Part shown: positions 9,197-17,172 of the stretch, in pieces
Layout: each line of letters starts with the position of its first letter
Numbering within the stretch: position 1 is the first letter of the stretch
Assembly (NCBI GenBank): GCA_965262745.1
Contig: OZ253558.1
Location: 2,604,001 to 2,668,000, forward strand
Direction: 5' to 3'
Length of the DNA: 64,000 nt
Source: JAJECS01 sp965262745
GTDB taxonomy: Bacteria > Chloroflexota > UBA11872
Notes under the pieces: model-generated
What the model saw: only the letters and a program-made list of their open reading frames with translations
Databases searched by the model: none
What the model was told of the DNA's origin: nothing
Made by a program: the position numbers and the translations under genes

Positions 9197-9235
9197 AAAT
9201 AAAAAGCGCCCCGCAGCGCCGGCGCTGCCTGGGCG
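9197..9235 (-). terminator. Terminator-like hairpin in the glnA leader (candidate attenuator)
   Basis: Read on the minus strand, a GC-rich stem (arms at 9206-9219 and 9222-9235, with GCAGCGCC pairing to GGCGCTGC and GCGCCC to GGGCGC) is followed at once by TTTTTATTT (9205-9197). This is a classic intrinsic terminator, yet it lies about 40 bases upstream of the glnA start and downstream of the likely glnA promoter. Either it attenuates glnA or it ends antisense transcription from pabB. Confidence 0.6.
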
Positions 9236-9295
9236 CGATCCCACCCGCGGCGCCAGCGTCGGCGCTGAACGGGCACCGCCTGTGGACGGCCGTTA

Positions 9296-9325
9296 ATTGT
9301 AGGAGGCGGCGCGCCGCTTCTGCAA
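9296..9325 (-). promoter_or_regulatory. Probable sigma-70 promoter for glnA
   Basis: On the minus strand TTGCAG (9325-9320) and TACAAT (9301-9296) are separated by 18 bases. The -10 is one mismatch from consensus. The predicted transcript would start near 9289 and carry a leader of about 130 bases that includes the terminator-like hairpin. Confidence 0.45.
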
Positions 9326-9488
9326 CGAGGTGCCAGCACGGGTACCGATCACGGTCGTCGCAAGGGCTGCCCCCGCATCGAATTGCCAGCCCTCGTTCGG
9401 GCACCGCTCGCGGTTGCTCGCCAGGGGCTGGCGGCCTGCCGTGCGCTAGGGTTAGCCGGCACATTCCGCGAAGAGGTGGCGAAGCCGC

Positions 9489-9962
9489 GTGGAGCGCTGG
9501 GCAAGATGGCTCCGTGGCCATTTCGGTGTGGCGCTTGGCGTGGCCGGCACGCTGGCCGTGCCGGTGGTGGGCATCGTCGTGCTGCGGTTTCTGTTTGACG
9601 GCCCGCCCATCGATCTGTCGGCGGCGACGGTTCCGCCCAGCGTCAGTGCGCCGGCCGTGCCGCGACCGGCCGTCACGCCCCCCGAAGGCGCGCCGACGGT
9701 GATGCCATTGGTCACGCCGACGCCAACGCCAACCCCCACCCCGGCGGCGACGCCGACGCCAACGCCGACGCTCAGCCGCGAGGTCAATGCCACCGATGGC
9801 CTCAACGTCCGCGTCGAGCCCACCGTGCGAGCGCCGGTCGCTCGCGTGCTGCTTTATCAGACCGAAGTGCGGCTCACCGGCCAGCAGCGGACGTCGGATG
9901 GCCTGCTATGGGTTGAGTTGGAGCTCGGCGGCTGGGTGCAGGTGCGCTACCTCGACCCCTGA
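9489..9962 (+). CDS. Membrane-anchored SH3b-domain protein
   Basis: 157 residues from a GTG. A basic N-terminus (RWARWLRGHF) precedes one transmembrane helix (about 14-33, GTLAVPVVGIVVLRFLF), then a low-complexity Thr-Pro linker (about 55-95, runs of TPTPTP) and a C-terminal bacterial SH3-like domain (about 97-157: GLNVRVEPTVRAPVARVL ... LWVELELGGWVQVRYL). SH3b domains bind peptidoglycan or peptides outside the membrane, so the domain probably sits in the cell envelope. Convergent with pabB, whose stop is 16 bases away. Confidence 0.75.
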   Translation: MERWARWLRGHFGVALGVAGTLAVPVVGIVVLRFLFDGPPIDLSAATVPPSVSAPAVPRPAVTPPEGAPTVMPLVTPTPTPTPTPAATPTPTPTLSREVNATDGLNVRVEPTVRAPVARVLLYQTEVRLTGQQRTSDGLLWVELELGGWVQVRYLDP

Positions 9963-9977
9963 TCGACTATGGGGCGA

Positions 9978-11285
9978 TTACTCCCGCGTGCCGAGCGCGG
10001 CCAGGATCCCGCGCGCTTTGTCGGCGGTCTCGTCGAACTCGAGATTCGGGTCTGAGTCGGCCACGATCCCGGCGCCCACGTCCAGGCTTGCGAGCCCATC
10101 GACCAATTGCAGCGTTCGGATAGCCACGCTGGCGGTCAGCGCGCCGTCGAATCCGAGTCGAAACACGGCCCCGCAGTAGGCGCCGCGGCGCTCCAACTCC
10201 AGCTCGTCGATGATCTCGATCGCGCGCAGCTTCGGGGCGCCGGTGACGGAGCCGCTCGGCGCGCATGCCCTGAGCAGGTCAACTGAACTGGCGCCCGCCG
10301 CCAGTTCCCCCTGGACGACCGAGACGAGCTGCCAAACCGTGGGGTGGGGCTCGACCGACCACAGGATCGGCGCCCGCACGCTTCCCGGTGCACATACGCG
10401 CCCGAAATCGTTGCGCATCACGTCGACGATCATCACGTTCTCGGCGCGGTCCTTCGCGCTCACGCGCAACGCCCGGGCCCGGCGGTGGTCTTCCACCGGG
10501 TCCTGGCTGCGCGGTCGAGTTCCTTTGATGGGGCGCGCGACCGCGCGGCGGCCGTCGCTGCGGATGAACAACTCCGGCGAAGCGCTCACGATGTCCACCG
10601 GGCCGGCGCGCACCAGCGCCCCGAACGGCGCCGGATGCCGGTTCAGCAGCTGCTGGTACACGTCGAGGCTCGGCGCGGGGCACTGAAACCGCAGGCGCCG
10701 AGCCAGGTTGACTTGATAGCAATCCCCGGCCGCGATGTACTCCAAGATCCGCCGTACGCGATCGCCATAGGCGGCGCGATCGAGATTGGTCGTGACGCCG
10801 AACGCCTGCACCTCGCGCGGATTGGCCGGCGGCGCCGCGAGGCGCGCCCGGGCGTCGTCCACAAGATGTCGCGGGTCGCGCCCGTAGCGGCTGCTGGCCG
10901 CCACCCAGCACAGGCCGGTGGATTCCTCCCGCGCGATCACCCGGTCGTAAACGCCCGCCCACAGATAGCCCGCGGGCGCCGGCACCCGAGGCGCGGCCAG
11001 GGGCTCAAGCGCGAACACGGCGTCATAAGCGAGGTAGCCGATCGCGCCCCCGCTGAAGGGCGCCGGCCAATCCGGGTGATGATCGTCGGAGCCAAGCAGG
11101 GAGTGGAGCGCGGCAAAGCCGTCGCCCCGGTCCGCGTCCCACGAGATCGTTTGCGCCGGATCGGCCGCCAAATAGGTCCAGCGGCCGTTGGCGCCCGGGC
11201 CGCCGTCGAGCACGGCCAGGTGCGGCAGGTCATCGAAGTTGGAGGCGCAGGCACGCAGCGGGGGCACGGCGCCGATGGCGGCCAT
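9978..11285 (-). CDS. pabB: Aminodeoxychorismate synthase component I (PabB-like)
   Basis: 435 residues from the ATG at 11285; an in-frame TTG at 11336 would overlap pcm. It belongs to the chorismate-binding family: RRILEYIAAGDCYQVNLARR, SASPELF, PIKGTRPR, DRAENVMIVDVMRND and the C-terminal SGSVTGAPK and GAGIVADSDP motifs are all present. The Lys in PIKGTRPR is the residue that marks PabB and forms the covalent intermediate; TrpE enzymes have PIAGT. It therefore likely makes 4-amino-4-deoxychorismate for folate. No amidotransferase (PabA) or PabC gene is adjacent. Co-directional with pcm, 25 bases apart. Confidence 0.88.
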   Translation of the reverse strand: MAAIGAVPPLRACASNFDDLPHLAVLDGGPGANGRWTYLAADPAQTISWDADRGDGFAALHSLLGSDDHHPDWPAPFSGGAIGYLAYDAVFALEPLAAPRVPAPAGYLWAGVYDRVIAREESTGLCWVAASSRYGRDPRHLVDDARARLAAPPANPREVQAFGVTTNLDRAAYGDRVRRILEYIAAGDCYQVNLARRLRFQCPAPSLDVYQQLLNRHPAPFGALVRAGPVDIVSASPELFIRSDGRRAVARPIKGTRPRSQDPVEDHRRARALRVSAKDRAENVMIVDVMRNDFGRVCAPGSVRAPILWSVEPHPTVWQLVSVVQGELAAGASSVDLLRACAPSGSVTGAPKLRAIEIIDELELERRGAYCGAVFRLGFDGALTASVAIRTLQLVDGLASLDVGAGIVADSDPNLEFDETADKARGILAALGTRE

Positions 11286-11310
11286 CCGCCACCCGGTGGT
11301 ATCCGCCGCG

Positions 11311-12531
11311 CTAGCGCGGCGTGTCGTAGCTAGCAATCAGGTCGTAGTAGGGCTTCTGGACTAGGTATTCGCCGGGTCCCTGCCGCTCCGGCCCCGGGGA
11401 GGGCACCGCCGTCAGCTGTAGGGCCTCGACGCCTGGCCGCCCGCGCTTGGCCCATTCATCGATCGACGCGGCCAGGCACGCGTGGGCGCTGTCGCCGCCG
11501 TAGACCACCACACCTGCGGTGCCCCAACCATCGCTCGACGTCATGATGGTGGCCAGCGACTCGGACTCACGGTCGAGCAGCGAGATGCCGCGCACACGGC
11601 CGTCGTTGGCTTCCGTCAAGAACGCATCGCTGTTCGTCAACAACACGTAGGCCGCCGCCCCCCAGGCGATGGGCACTTCATCCCGCACCTGGCGTTCTTG
11701 GCGGAATACGCGCGTCAAAACGCCCGCCGGGAACTCATCCGGCGATTCCCAAACAAACCGCAGCTTGGGCCGCACCGGCAGACGGAAGGTTGCGCCGGCG
11801 GCCGCGGCCGAGCCGCGCAGCGCCAGGAAACTGCACGCCCGCATCGACTCCGCAACCAGGCGCGGGCCGTGCTTGCGAAACGCCGGCGTCAGGAAGGGCA
11901 GCCCCTTCACGTTGACGGGTCCCACCAGCAGCCCGCCATCGACCAGCTGCTCCACCCATGAGGGCGAGATGACCTGGGTCGCCGCGCTCAGCTCGATCCG
12001 GTCGTAGGGGGCCCATTCCCCGGCGCCAAAGAACCCATCGCTGGCGTGCACGTTCACGGCCCCATGTCCGACGTGCTGCAGCGCGCGGCGGGCGCGGCTG
12101 GTCAGGTCCTCGTCGATGTCCATGGTGGTCACGTGACCGTTCGGTCCGACCAGTTCCGCCAGCAGCGCGGCGTTATACCCGGTGCCCGTGCCGATCTCGA
12201 GCACGCGCATGCCCTCGCGAACCTGCAACTGCTCCAGCATCACCACGATCGCGGACGGCTGCGAGAGCGTGCTCAGCAGCTCGTCGTCGGCATACTTCAC
12301 CGGCACTACCGCGTCCTGGTACGAACGTTCCAGCGACGCTTCCGGCACGAACACGTGCCGTGGAACGGCTCGGAGCGCGGCGACGAGGCGGGGATCGCGT
12401 AACGTGGCCTCATGCGTGAGCTTCTGAATCAGCGCCTCTCGAAGGCGCGTGCTCTCGCGGGTGTCGTGCGCCGGCGCCGCGGGCTCCTCCGCCATGGCGC
12501 CCCCCGCGCCGGTTCGTCGGGCATCGCGCAT
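11311..12531 (-). CDS. Protein-L-isoaspartate O-methyltransferase family protein with long C-terminal extension
   Basis: 406 residues, ATG preceded by ggggag. The N-terminal 210 residues are PCMT-like: VPRHVFVPE, the family motif LSQPSAIVVMLEQL, and SAM motif I VLEIGTGTGYN (110-120), followed by TTMDIDEDL. PCMT enzymes repair isoaspartyl residues in aged proteins. Ordinary Pcm is about 215 residues; here a second half of about 190 residues follows, as in the longer actinobacterial PCMT-like methyltransferases, some of which modify peptides. The C-terminal half is not recognised. First gene of the pcm-pabB pair. Confidence 0.8.
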   Translation of the reverse strand: MRDARRTGAGGAMAEEPAAPAHDTRESTRLREALIQKLTHEATLRDPRLVAALRAVPRHVFVPEASLERSYQDAVVPVKYADDELLSTLSQPSAIVVMLEQLQVREGMRVLEIGTGTGYNAALLAELVGPNGHVTTMDIDEDLTSRARRALQHVGHGAVNVHASDGFFGAGEWAPYDRIELSAATQVISPSWVEQLVDGGLLVGPVNVKGLPFLTPAFRKHGPRLVAESMRACSFLALRGSAAAAGATFRLPVRPKLRFVWESPDEFPAGVLTRVFRQERQVRDEVPIAWGAAAYVLLTNSDAFLTEANDGRVRGISLLDRESESLATIMTSSDGWGTAGVVVYGGDSAHACLAASIDEWAKRGRPGVEALQLTAVPSPGPERQGPGEYLVQKPYYDLIASYDTPR

Positions 12532-12572
12532 GGGCTCCCCCTGCCGAAGCTTAACGCGCGCGGCGGCCGGTC

Positions 12573-13592
12573 GTGAATCTACCGGCCGGCAAGCTCCCGC
12601 CCGATCTGCTCCGACAGTTTCTGCGCGGCCTGCCCACCCCGCCGCCCGACGTGGTCCTCGGCGGCGCCGTCGGAGAGGACGCCGCCGTGCTGGACGTTGG
12701 CGGCGACGAGCTCCTGGTCGCGGCCTCGGACCCGATCACCTTCGGCAGCGCCCAGCTGGCCCGCGATCTGCTCGCGGTCAACGAGAACGACCTGGTCACC
12801 ACCGGCGCGCGGCCGCGCTGGCTGGTGGCCACGCTGCTGCTGCCGGAGGGCATCGCCGCGGAGGACGCGCGCCGGCTCATGGACGATTTGGTGCGCGCCG
12901 CGCGGGCGCACGACGTGGCCCTCGTTGGCGGGCATACGGAGATCACCGTGGGCTTGGACCGCCCCCTGGCCATCGGCTGCCTGCTGGGCACGGTGCCCAG
13001 GGACCGAGTCGTGCGAACCTCGGGGGCGCGCGTGGGCGACGCGGTCATTCTGACTGCCGGCATCGCTATCGAAGGCACGGCCATCCTCGCCGAGGAACAC
13101 GCACCGGCGCTGCGGGCGCGCGGGGTCGCACCCGAGCTGATCGCCGCCGCCGTCCGCTTGCGCCACGTCCCGGGAATCGCGGTGCGCCGGCCGGCCGAGA
13201 TGCTGTTGCAGGAAGAAACCGCCGTGCACGCCATGCACGACCCGACGGAAGGCGGTGTGGTCACCGCGCTGCACGAAATGGCCGAGGCCGCGCAGGTGGG
13301 GCTGGCGATCGATCGCGCGGCCATTCCGATCTACCCCGAGTGCCGCAGCATCTGCGATGCCCTGGACCTTGACCCGCTCGGCCTGCTGGCGTCCGGCGCG
13401 CTCCTGGCCGCCGTCGATCCCGCCGCCGCCGATCGCGCGCTCGCACGGCTCCGGCGCGGTGGCGTTGACGCGGCCCATATCGGCTGGATCGTGGACTCCG
13501 ACGCCGGCGCAACCTTCAGGTCTGACGGCGCCGCCACGCCATTGCCTGAGTTCGAACGCGACGAACTGGCGCGCTATCTGGAGTCGGTCTAG
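12573..13592 (+). CDS. HypE-like AIR synthase-related protein
   Basis: 339 residues from a GTG; divergent from pcm. It has the PurM/HypE fold: an N-terminal GAVGEDAAVLDVGGDELL with the ATP-binding acidic loop, VNENDLVTTGARPRWLVATLLLPEG, the GGHTEIT motif and HDPTEGGVVTALHEMAEAA. HypE makes the CN ligand of NiFe hydrogenases using a C-terminal PRIC Cys. Here the C-terminus is RDELARYLESV with no Cys, and no hydrogenase or other hyp gene is nearby. It is therefore an AIR synthase-related enzyme with an unknown phosphoryl-transfer substrate rather than a working HypE. Confidence 0.75.
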   Translation: MNLPAGKLPPDLLRQFLRGLPTPPPDVVLGGAVGEDAAVLDVGGDELLVAASDPITFGSAQLARDLLAVNENDLVTTGARPRWLVATLLLPEGIAAEDARRLMDDLVRAARAHDVALVGGHTEITVGLDRPLAIGCLLGTVPRDRVVRTSGARVGDAVILTAGIAIEGTAILAEEHAPALRARGVAPELIAAAVRLRHVPGIAVRRPAEMLLQEETAVHAMHDPTEGGVVTALHEMAEAAQVGLAIDRAAIPIYPECRSICDALDLDPLGLLASGALLAAVDPAAADRALARLRRGGVDAAHIGWIVDSDAGATFRSDGAATPLPEFERDELARYLESV

Positions 13593-13646
13593 CTCCCGGC
13601 GAGCTACGATCAGCGTCGCCGAGCCGCGGCGCATACGCGAGGGCCG

Positions 13647-14705
13647 ATGACCCGCAGACCCATCGAGCTGCGCAGCGACACGATGACGTTGCCCACCGAT
13701 TCCATGCGTCGGGCCATGGCGGAGGCCGAGGTGGGCGACGACGTGTCCCGCGAGGACCCCACGGTCAACGCGCTCGAGGAATACGTCGCGAAGCTGTTCG
13801 CCAAGCCGGCGGCTCTGTTCGTGACCAGCGGGACCCAGGGCAACGCCTGCGCGCTCATCACCCACTGCCGCCCGCGGGATGACGTCATCGCCGAAGAACG
13901 GGCCCACATCGTGATGTGGGAGGTCGGCGGCTGGGCGTCGCTGGCCGGCGTCACCATGACCACCGTGCTGGCCCCGCGCGGCGTGCTCACCGCCGAGCTC
14001 ATCGAGTCCGCGGTCAAACCACTGGACGTGCACCTCGCCACCTCGCGTCTGGTGTGCGTGGAAAACACCCACAATGGCGCCGGCGGCGTGTGCGTGACCG
14101 CGCAGGCCATGGCCGAGATCGGCCAAACCGCCCGCGCGCACGGCTTGCGGGTTCACGTGGACGGCGCGCGAATCTTCAATGCCGCGGCCGCCCTGGGCAC
14201 GGCGGTCAGCGAACTCGCCCGGGAGGCCGACAGCGTGCAGTTCTGCCTTTCCAAGGGGCTTGGTGCGCCCGTCGGGTCCGTCCTCGTCGGGTCCGAGGCG
14301 TTCATCCACGAAGCCCGGCGCGTGCGCAAGATGCTGGGCGGCGGCATGCGGCAGGCGGGCGTCATCGCGGCAGCCGGCCTCGTCGCACTCGAGGAGACCC
14401 CACCCAAGCTCGCCCACGACCACGCCAACGCGCGCCTGCTGGGGCAGATCGTGAGCGACGCGCCGGGCCTCACCGTCGAGTTGGACGATATCGAGACCAA
14501 TATCGTCTTCTTCGACGTGGACCCGGCCATGGCGACGCCTGTCGAATTCGCCCGCCGCGCTGAGGATCGCGGGGTGCTTCTCATCGGCTTCGAGGGCACC
14601 CAGAGCTGCCGCGCCGTCACGCACCATCAAGTGAGCGAGGCGGATGTGCGCTACGCGGGCGACGTGATCTGCGAAATAGCGGCTGAGCTGGCGGCCGCCA
14701 GCTAG
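13647..14705 (+). CDS. ltaE: Low-specificity L-threonine aldolase
   Basis: 352 residues. A PLP enzyme of fold type I that cleaves L-threonine (and allo-threonine) to glycine and acetaldehyde. IELRSDTMTLPTDSMRRAM is the typical start, then GDDVSREDPTVNALE, FVTSGTQGNACALI, the cofactor Asp in HVDGARIFNAAAAL, and the Schiff-base Lys in FCLSKGLGAPVGSVLVG. Length is normal for the family. The methyltransferase downstream starts 6 bases after its stop, suggesting co-transcription. Confidence 0.93.
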   Translation: MTRRPIELRSDTMTLPTDSMRRAMAEAEVGDDVSREDPTVNALEEYVAKLFAKPAALFVTSGTQGNACALITHCRPRDDVIAEERAHIVMWEVGGWASLAGVTMTTVLAPRGVLTAELIESAVKPLDVHLATSRLVCVENTHNGAGGVCVTAQAMAEIGQTARAHGLRVHVDGARIFNAAAALGTAVSELAREADSVQFCLSKGLGAPVGSVLVGSEAFIHEARRVRKMLGGGMRQAGVIAAAGLVALEETPPKLAHDHANARLLGQIVSDAPGLTVELDDIETNIVFFDVDPAMATPVEFARRAEDRGVLLIGFEGTQSCRAVTHHQVSEADVRYAGDVICEIAAELAAAS

Positions 14706-14711
14706 CCCGCC

Positions 14712-15428
14712 ATGCCGTCATCCCGCGACATCGCGCAGGTTGAGGCCGAGACGCGCGATTACTACCGGGCCCGCGCCGATGAATTCGAGAACTGGTATCG
14801 ACGCCTCGGCACATACACGCACGGCCCCGAGGCGGATGCGGTCTGGGCCCACGAGCTAGACGAGCTGGAGCGCTTCATCGAGCCGCTGCAGGACCGCACG
14901 GTTGTCGAGGTGGCGGCCGGCACCGGCTGGTGGACGCGCCGTCTGACTCAGCGCAATCGCGTGATCGCCACCGACTTCGCCCCCGAGATGATCGCTCGTG
15001 CTCGGTGGATTGCCGGTCCCTCGGATACGGCCGAGCGGTGTCGCGCCGACGCGTACCGGTTGCCGGTCGCCGATGGCGCCGTCGATGCCTGCTTCTTCGG
15101 ATTCTGGCTCAGCCACGTGCCGGTCAGCCGGGCGGTCGAGTTCATGCGCGAGGCGCGGCGCGTCCTACGGCCCGGAGGCGAGATGTGGCTGCTCGACTCG
15201 CGCCAGAGCCGCACCAGCGGCCAGCATCGGCAGCAAGTTGCCGGGCCAAAGGTGCAGCAGCAACGCCGAACCTTGAATGACGGCCGCGCCTTCGACATCT
15301 GGAAGATCTACTGGTCGCCGCAGGATTTGCGGTTTCTCTTTGGCCTGGTGTGCGATCACGTCGAGGTTGCCACGACGGAGCAGTACTTCGTCATGGCGCG
15401 CGGGCGCGTGGCCGGAGGCGTGCGTTAG
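14712..15428 (+). CDS. Class I SAM-dependent methyltransferase
   Basis: 238 residues, ATG 6 bases after the aldolase stop. SAM motif I is VVEVAAGTGWWTRRL (about 57-71), followed by VIATDFAPEMI and the motif ACFFGFWLSHVPV, then RRVLRPGGEMWLLDSR. This is the Methyltransf_11/25 pattern. The N-terminal EAETRDYYRARADEFENWY resembles methyltransferases acting on small molecules. Substrate unknown. Confidence 0.85.
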   Translation: MPSSRDIAQVEAETRDYYRARADEFENWYRRLGTYTHGPEADAVWAHELDELERFIEPLQDRTVVEVAAGTGWWTRRLTQRNRVIATDFAPEMIARARWIAGPSDTAERCRADAYRLPVADGAVDACFFGFWLSHVPVSRAVEFMREARRVLRPGGEMWLLDSRQSRTSGQHRQQVAGPKVQQQRRTLNDGRAFDIWKIYWSPQDLRFLFGLVCDHVEVATTEQYFVMARGRVAGGVR

Positions 15429-15580
15429 GGGGCTTTCGCGCCGCCCGACGCGTCGCCCGTGGGGCTCGTGGCGAGCGGTGCGGGTCCTTGACCGCCCCAC
15501 GGCGTTTGCTCGTCGCCCACCGACATCCCGCACGCGGCAAGCGGCGTCAGCGCCAGCATGGCTCCCAGACACGCGGCCAC
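15425..15580 (-). CDS. Tiny predicted lipoprotein
   Basis: 51 residues from a GTG at 15580: a short hydrophobic signal (CLGAMLALTPLAAC) ends in a good lipobox, PLAAC, then a Gly/Pro/Ser-rich tail without fold. The start lies 47 bases after the phhB stop on the same strand, so it would be the second gene of that transcript. Its stop overlaps the methyltransferase stop on the other strand. No family is recognised; a chance ORF remains possible, but the lipobox in the right place argues for a gene. Confidence 0.42.
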   Translation of the reverse strand: MAACLGAMLALTPLAACGMSVGDEQTPWGGQGPAPLATSPTGDASGGAKAP

Positions 15581-15626
15581 GATGCGCCGTCCTACGGCCG
15601 ACGGAATGATGTCGCCCGCCTCCAGG

Positions 15627-15911
15627 CTATGCCGCCGCGGCCTTCTCGATCGCCTCCAGCAGCGAAAAATCCTTCTCCGTCACGCCCCCCGCGTCGTGCG
15701 TGACCAGCGTGAAGGTGATCCGGCGGTAGTTGATGAACATATCCGGATGATGATCGGCGGCCTCGGCCGGACCGGCGACATCGTTGACGAGCCGGACCAC
15801 GTCCATGAACCCCGGCAACTCAAACTTCTTCACCAGCACGCCGTCCTGATACGCCCACCCCGGGTGGTTAAGGAGCCGCTCCGCAATCTCGGCGTCGGCA
15901 ATCACCGCCAT
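15627..15911 (-). CDS. phhB: Pterin-4a-carbinolamine dehydratase
   Basis: 94 residues, full length for the family. It dehydrates 4a-hydroxytetrahydrobiopterin to recycle pterin cofactor. The conserved His cluster is present (AADHHPDMFINYRRITFTL, matching the family H-H-P ... v..l.TH) together with LLNHPGWAYQ near the N-terminus and THDAGGVTEKDFSL. No phenylalanine hydroxylase is in the window, as is common in bacteria, where the enzyme may serve molybdopterin or other pterin chemistry. Confidence 0.93.
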   Translation of the reverse strand: MAVIADAEIAERLLNHPGWAYQDGVLVKKFELPGFMDVVRLVNDVAGPAEAADHHPDMFINYRRITFTLVTHDAGGVTEKDFSLLEAIEKAAAA

Positions 15912-16304
15912 GTGCTTTCTCCCGGCAAGTCTCGCCTCCCCAGTGTCGCCGCCCCCACGGTCCGCGCCAAGCCGTGGGGTGGATAGTCAATCGCTTTGAT
16001 CAGCGTCAGGCGCAGTACGGATTCTCTGGTCCGTGCCGGCCCCTCTCTCTTTACGAGACATTTGCGTAACCCTTGGTCATTCATGCGGAGGCGGGTATCT
16101 AGGCCCATTGAGCTTGGGACCGCGCATGGGCCGCCCCGAACATCTTTGTCGGGACCGAGTCCGCAAACGTCTCCGAAAGCTGGAATCTGGCCCAAGTCGC
16201 CCGCGGGAGAACCGGGCGCGCCGCGCTGGGCATGTGGGGCGGGCGGGCGGCAGCCTGCTAATGTGCACGCAGCGCGCGTAGTTTTCGAAAGGGGTCGCCG
16301 GGCC
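15912..16304. other. Intergenic stretch of 393 bases
   Basis: Lies between phhB (minus) and the 78-residue gene (plus). Long in-frame extension of the downstream ORF to 15996 is present but looks non-coding (Pro/Arg/Ser-rich, no SD at its start). I see no convincing RNA, terminator or promoter. The G+C content drops here, at the left edge of the accessory patch. Confidence 0.5.
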
Positions 16305-16541
16305 ATGGCCACAACCGTCAATGGGCGCCCCGAATGGCTCCCGGACGAGTATGAGCATGTCGAGGTGACGCGTGAGGAGATTCGGGAGGAGTTGGACAGA
16401 GAAGCACAACGTCTCCTGAAGCTGACCGGCGACGAGTTTCTCGCGATCTACCGGGATCCTCCGGAGCAATACCACGGCGATCCGGTGTTCCGCTCCCTGT
16501 CCTACCTCGCATATCTCCTTGCCGAGCCGAGCGAGACCTAG
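16305..16541 (+). CDS. Small acidic protein, first gene of a toxin-antitoxin-like pair
   Basis: 78 residues from the ATG at 16305. Acidic, helical start (EEIREELDREAQRLLKLTGD) followed by EFLAIYRDPPEQYHGDPVFRSLSYLAYLL. The segment 'LTGDEFLAIYR ... D..FR.L.YL' resembles small antitoxin-like proteins (GeF...r in which a short helix precedes a partner-binding tail), but I cannot name a family. The next gene overlaps its 3' end by 23 bases if the TTG start is used. The overlap, small size and order fit an antitoxin followed by a toxin; that is inference only. Confidence 0.6.
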   Translation: MATTVNGRPEWLPDEYEHVEVTREEIREELDREAQRLLKLTGDEFLAIYRDPPEQYHGDPVFRSLSYLAYLLAEPSET

Positions 16542-17121
16542 CACCCAGCGGGCCGCCGGAGACTTCCTGCCCCGCATCCGCGAGGTCTATAGGCTTGTCG
16601 CAGCTGCTGAACTCGGCCATGCGTGGCCGGGTGGTTCCGACGTGCTAATCGTCGGCCACCGAGTGGCGCGACCTCCCTATCTCGGCCGGCCGGTGCCACT
16701 CAGCAACGGGATGTATCTGAACGTTCAGATGGCGCTCCAAGTGACCCGCAACCCAACGCGCCTTGAAACGACGGCCGCCACATTCACTTACCAGGCTGGT
16801 GCCGACCTTGACGACCCGCGCCCGGTTTTCGAGTATCACTATGAGCGAAACTCACGGTCTGGCTATCCACGCTGCCACTTGCATGTGCACGCTGCACCGG
16901 AGGACTGCACACCTCGGAAGCCAGTCTCGCGGCTCCATCTCCCAACGCGGCGAATTACGCTTGAACAGATCGTCTGGCACCTGATCCACGAGCATGGCGT
17001 TGAGCCCCGTCGCGACGACTGGCACGAAGTGCTGTGGCGGCATGAGGAGTGGTTCCGCGATATTCAGAAGGACAGGACTTGGCCGTATGACCGGCCGTTT
17101 GATTCACCTGGAGCTAGGTGA
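16519..17121 (+). CDS. Uncharacterised protein with His-rich core, second gene of the pair
   Basis: 200 residues from a TTG at 16519; no good ribosome binding site, so expression may depend on coupling to the upstream gene. Visible features: VFEYHYERNSRSGYPRCHLHVHA (about residues 103-125, three alternating His in HLHVHA), then a stretch LPTRRITLEQIVWHLIHEHGV and a Trp-rich end. The layout (YHY-type segment, a His motif, then 'LPT.RiTLE.i...Li') recalls DUF6516/TumE-like toxins, but the match is not strong enough to assign. It could also be a His-triad-like hydrolase, since HxHxH is present, though the rest of a HIT fold is not evident. Confidence 0.55.
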   Translation: MPSRARPSTQRAAGDFLPRIREVYRLVAAAELGHAWPGGSDVLIVGHRVARPPYLGRPVPLSNGMYLNVQMALQVTRNPTRLETTAATFTYQAGADLDDPRPVFEYHYERNSRSGYPRCHLHVHAAPEDCTPRKPVSRLHLPTRRITLEQIVWHLIHEHGVEPRRDDWHEVLWRHEEWFRDIQKDRTWPYDRPFDSPGAR

Positions 17122-17172
17122 CGCGCGGCTGCCGGAAGTCGGCCGCAGCACTGCCAGCCATTCTGTCGCCTT

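Noticed and set aside
12579..14630. 683-residue minus-strand ORF
   Set aside because: Runs opposite both the HypE-like and threonine aldolase genes; composition is that of a shadow frame.
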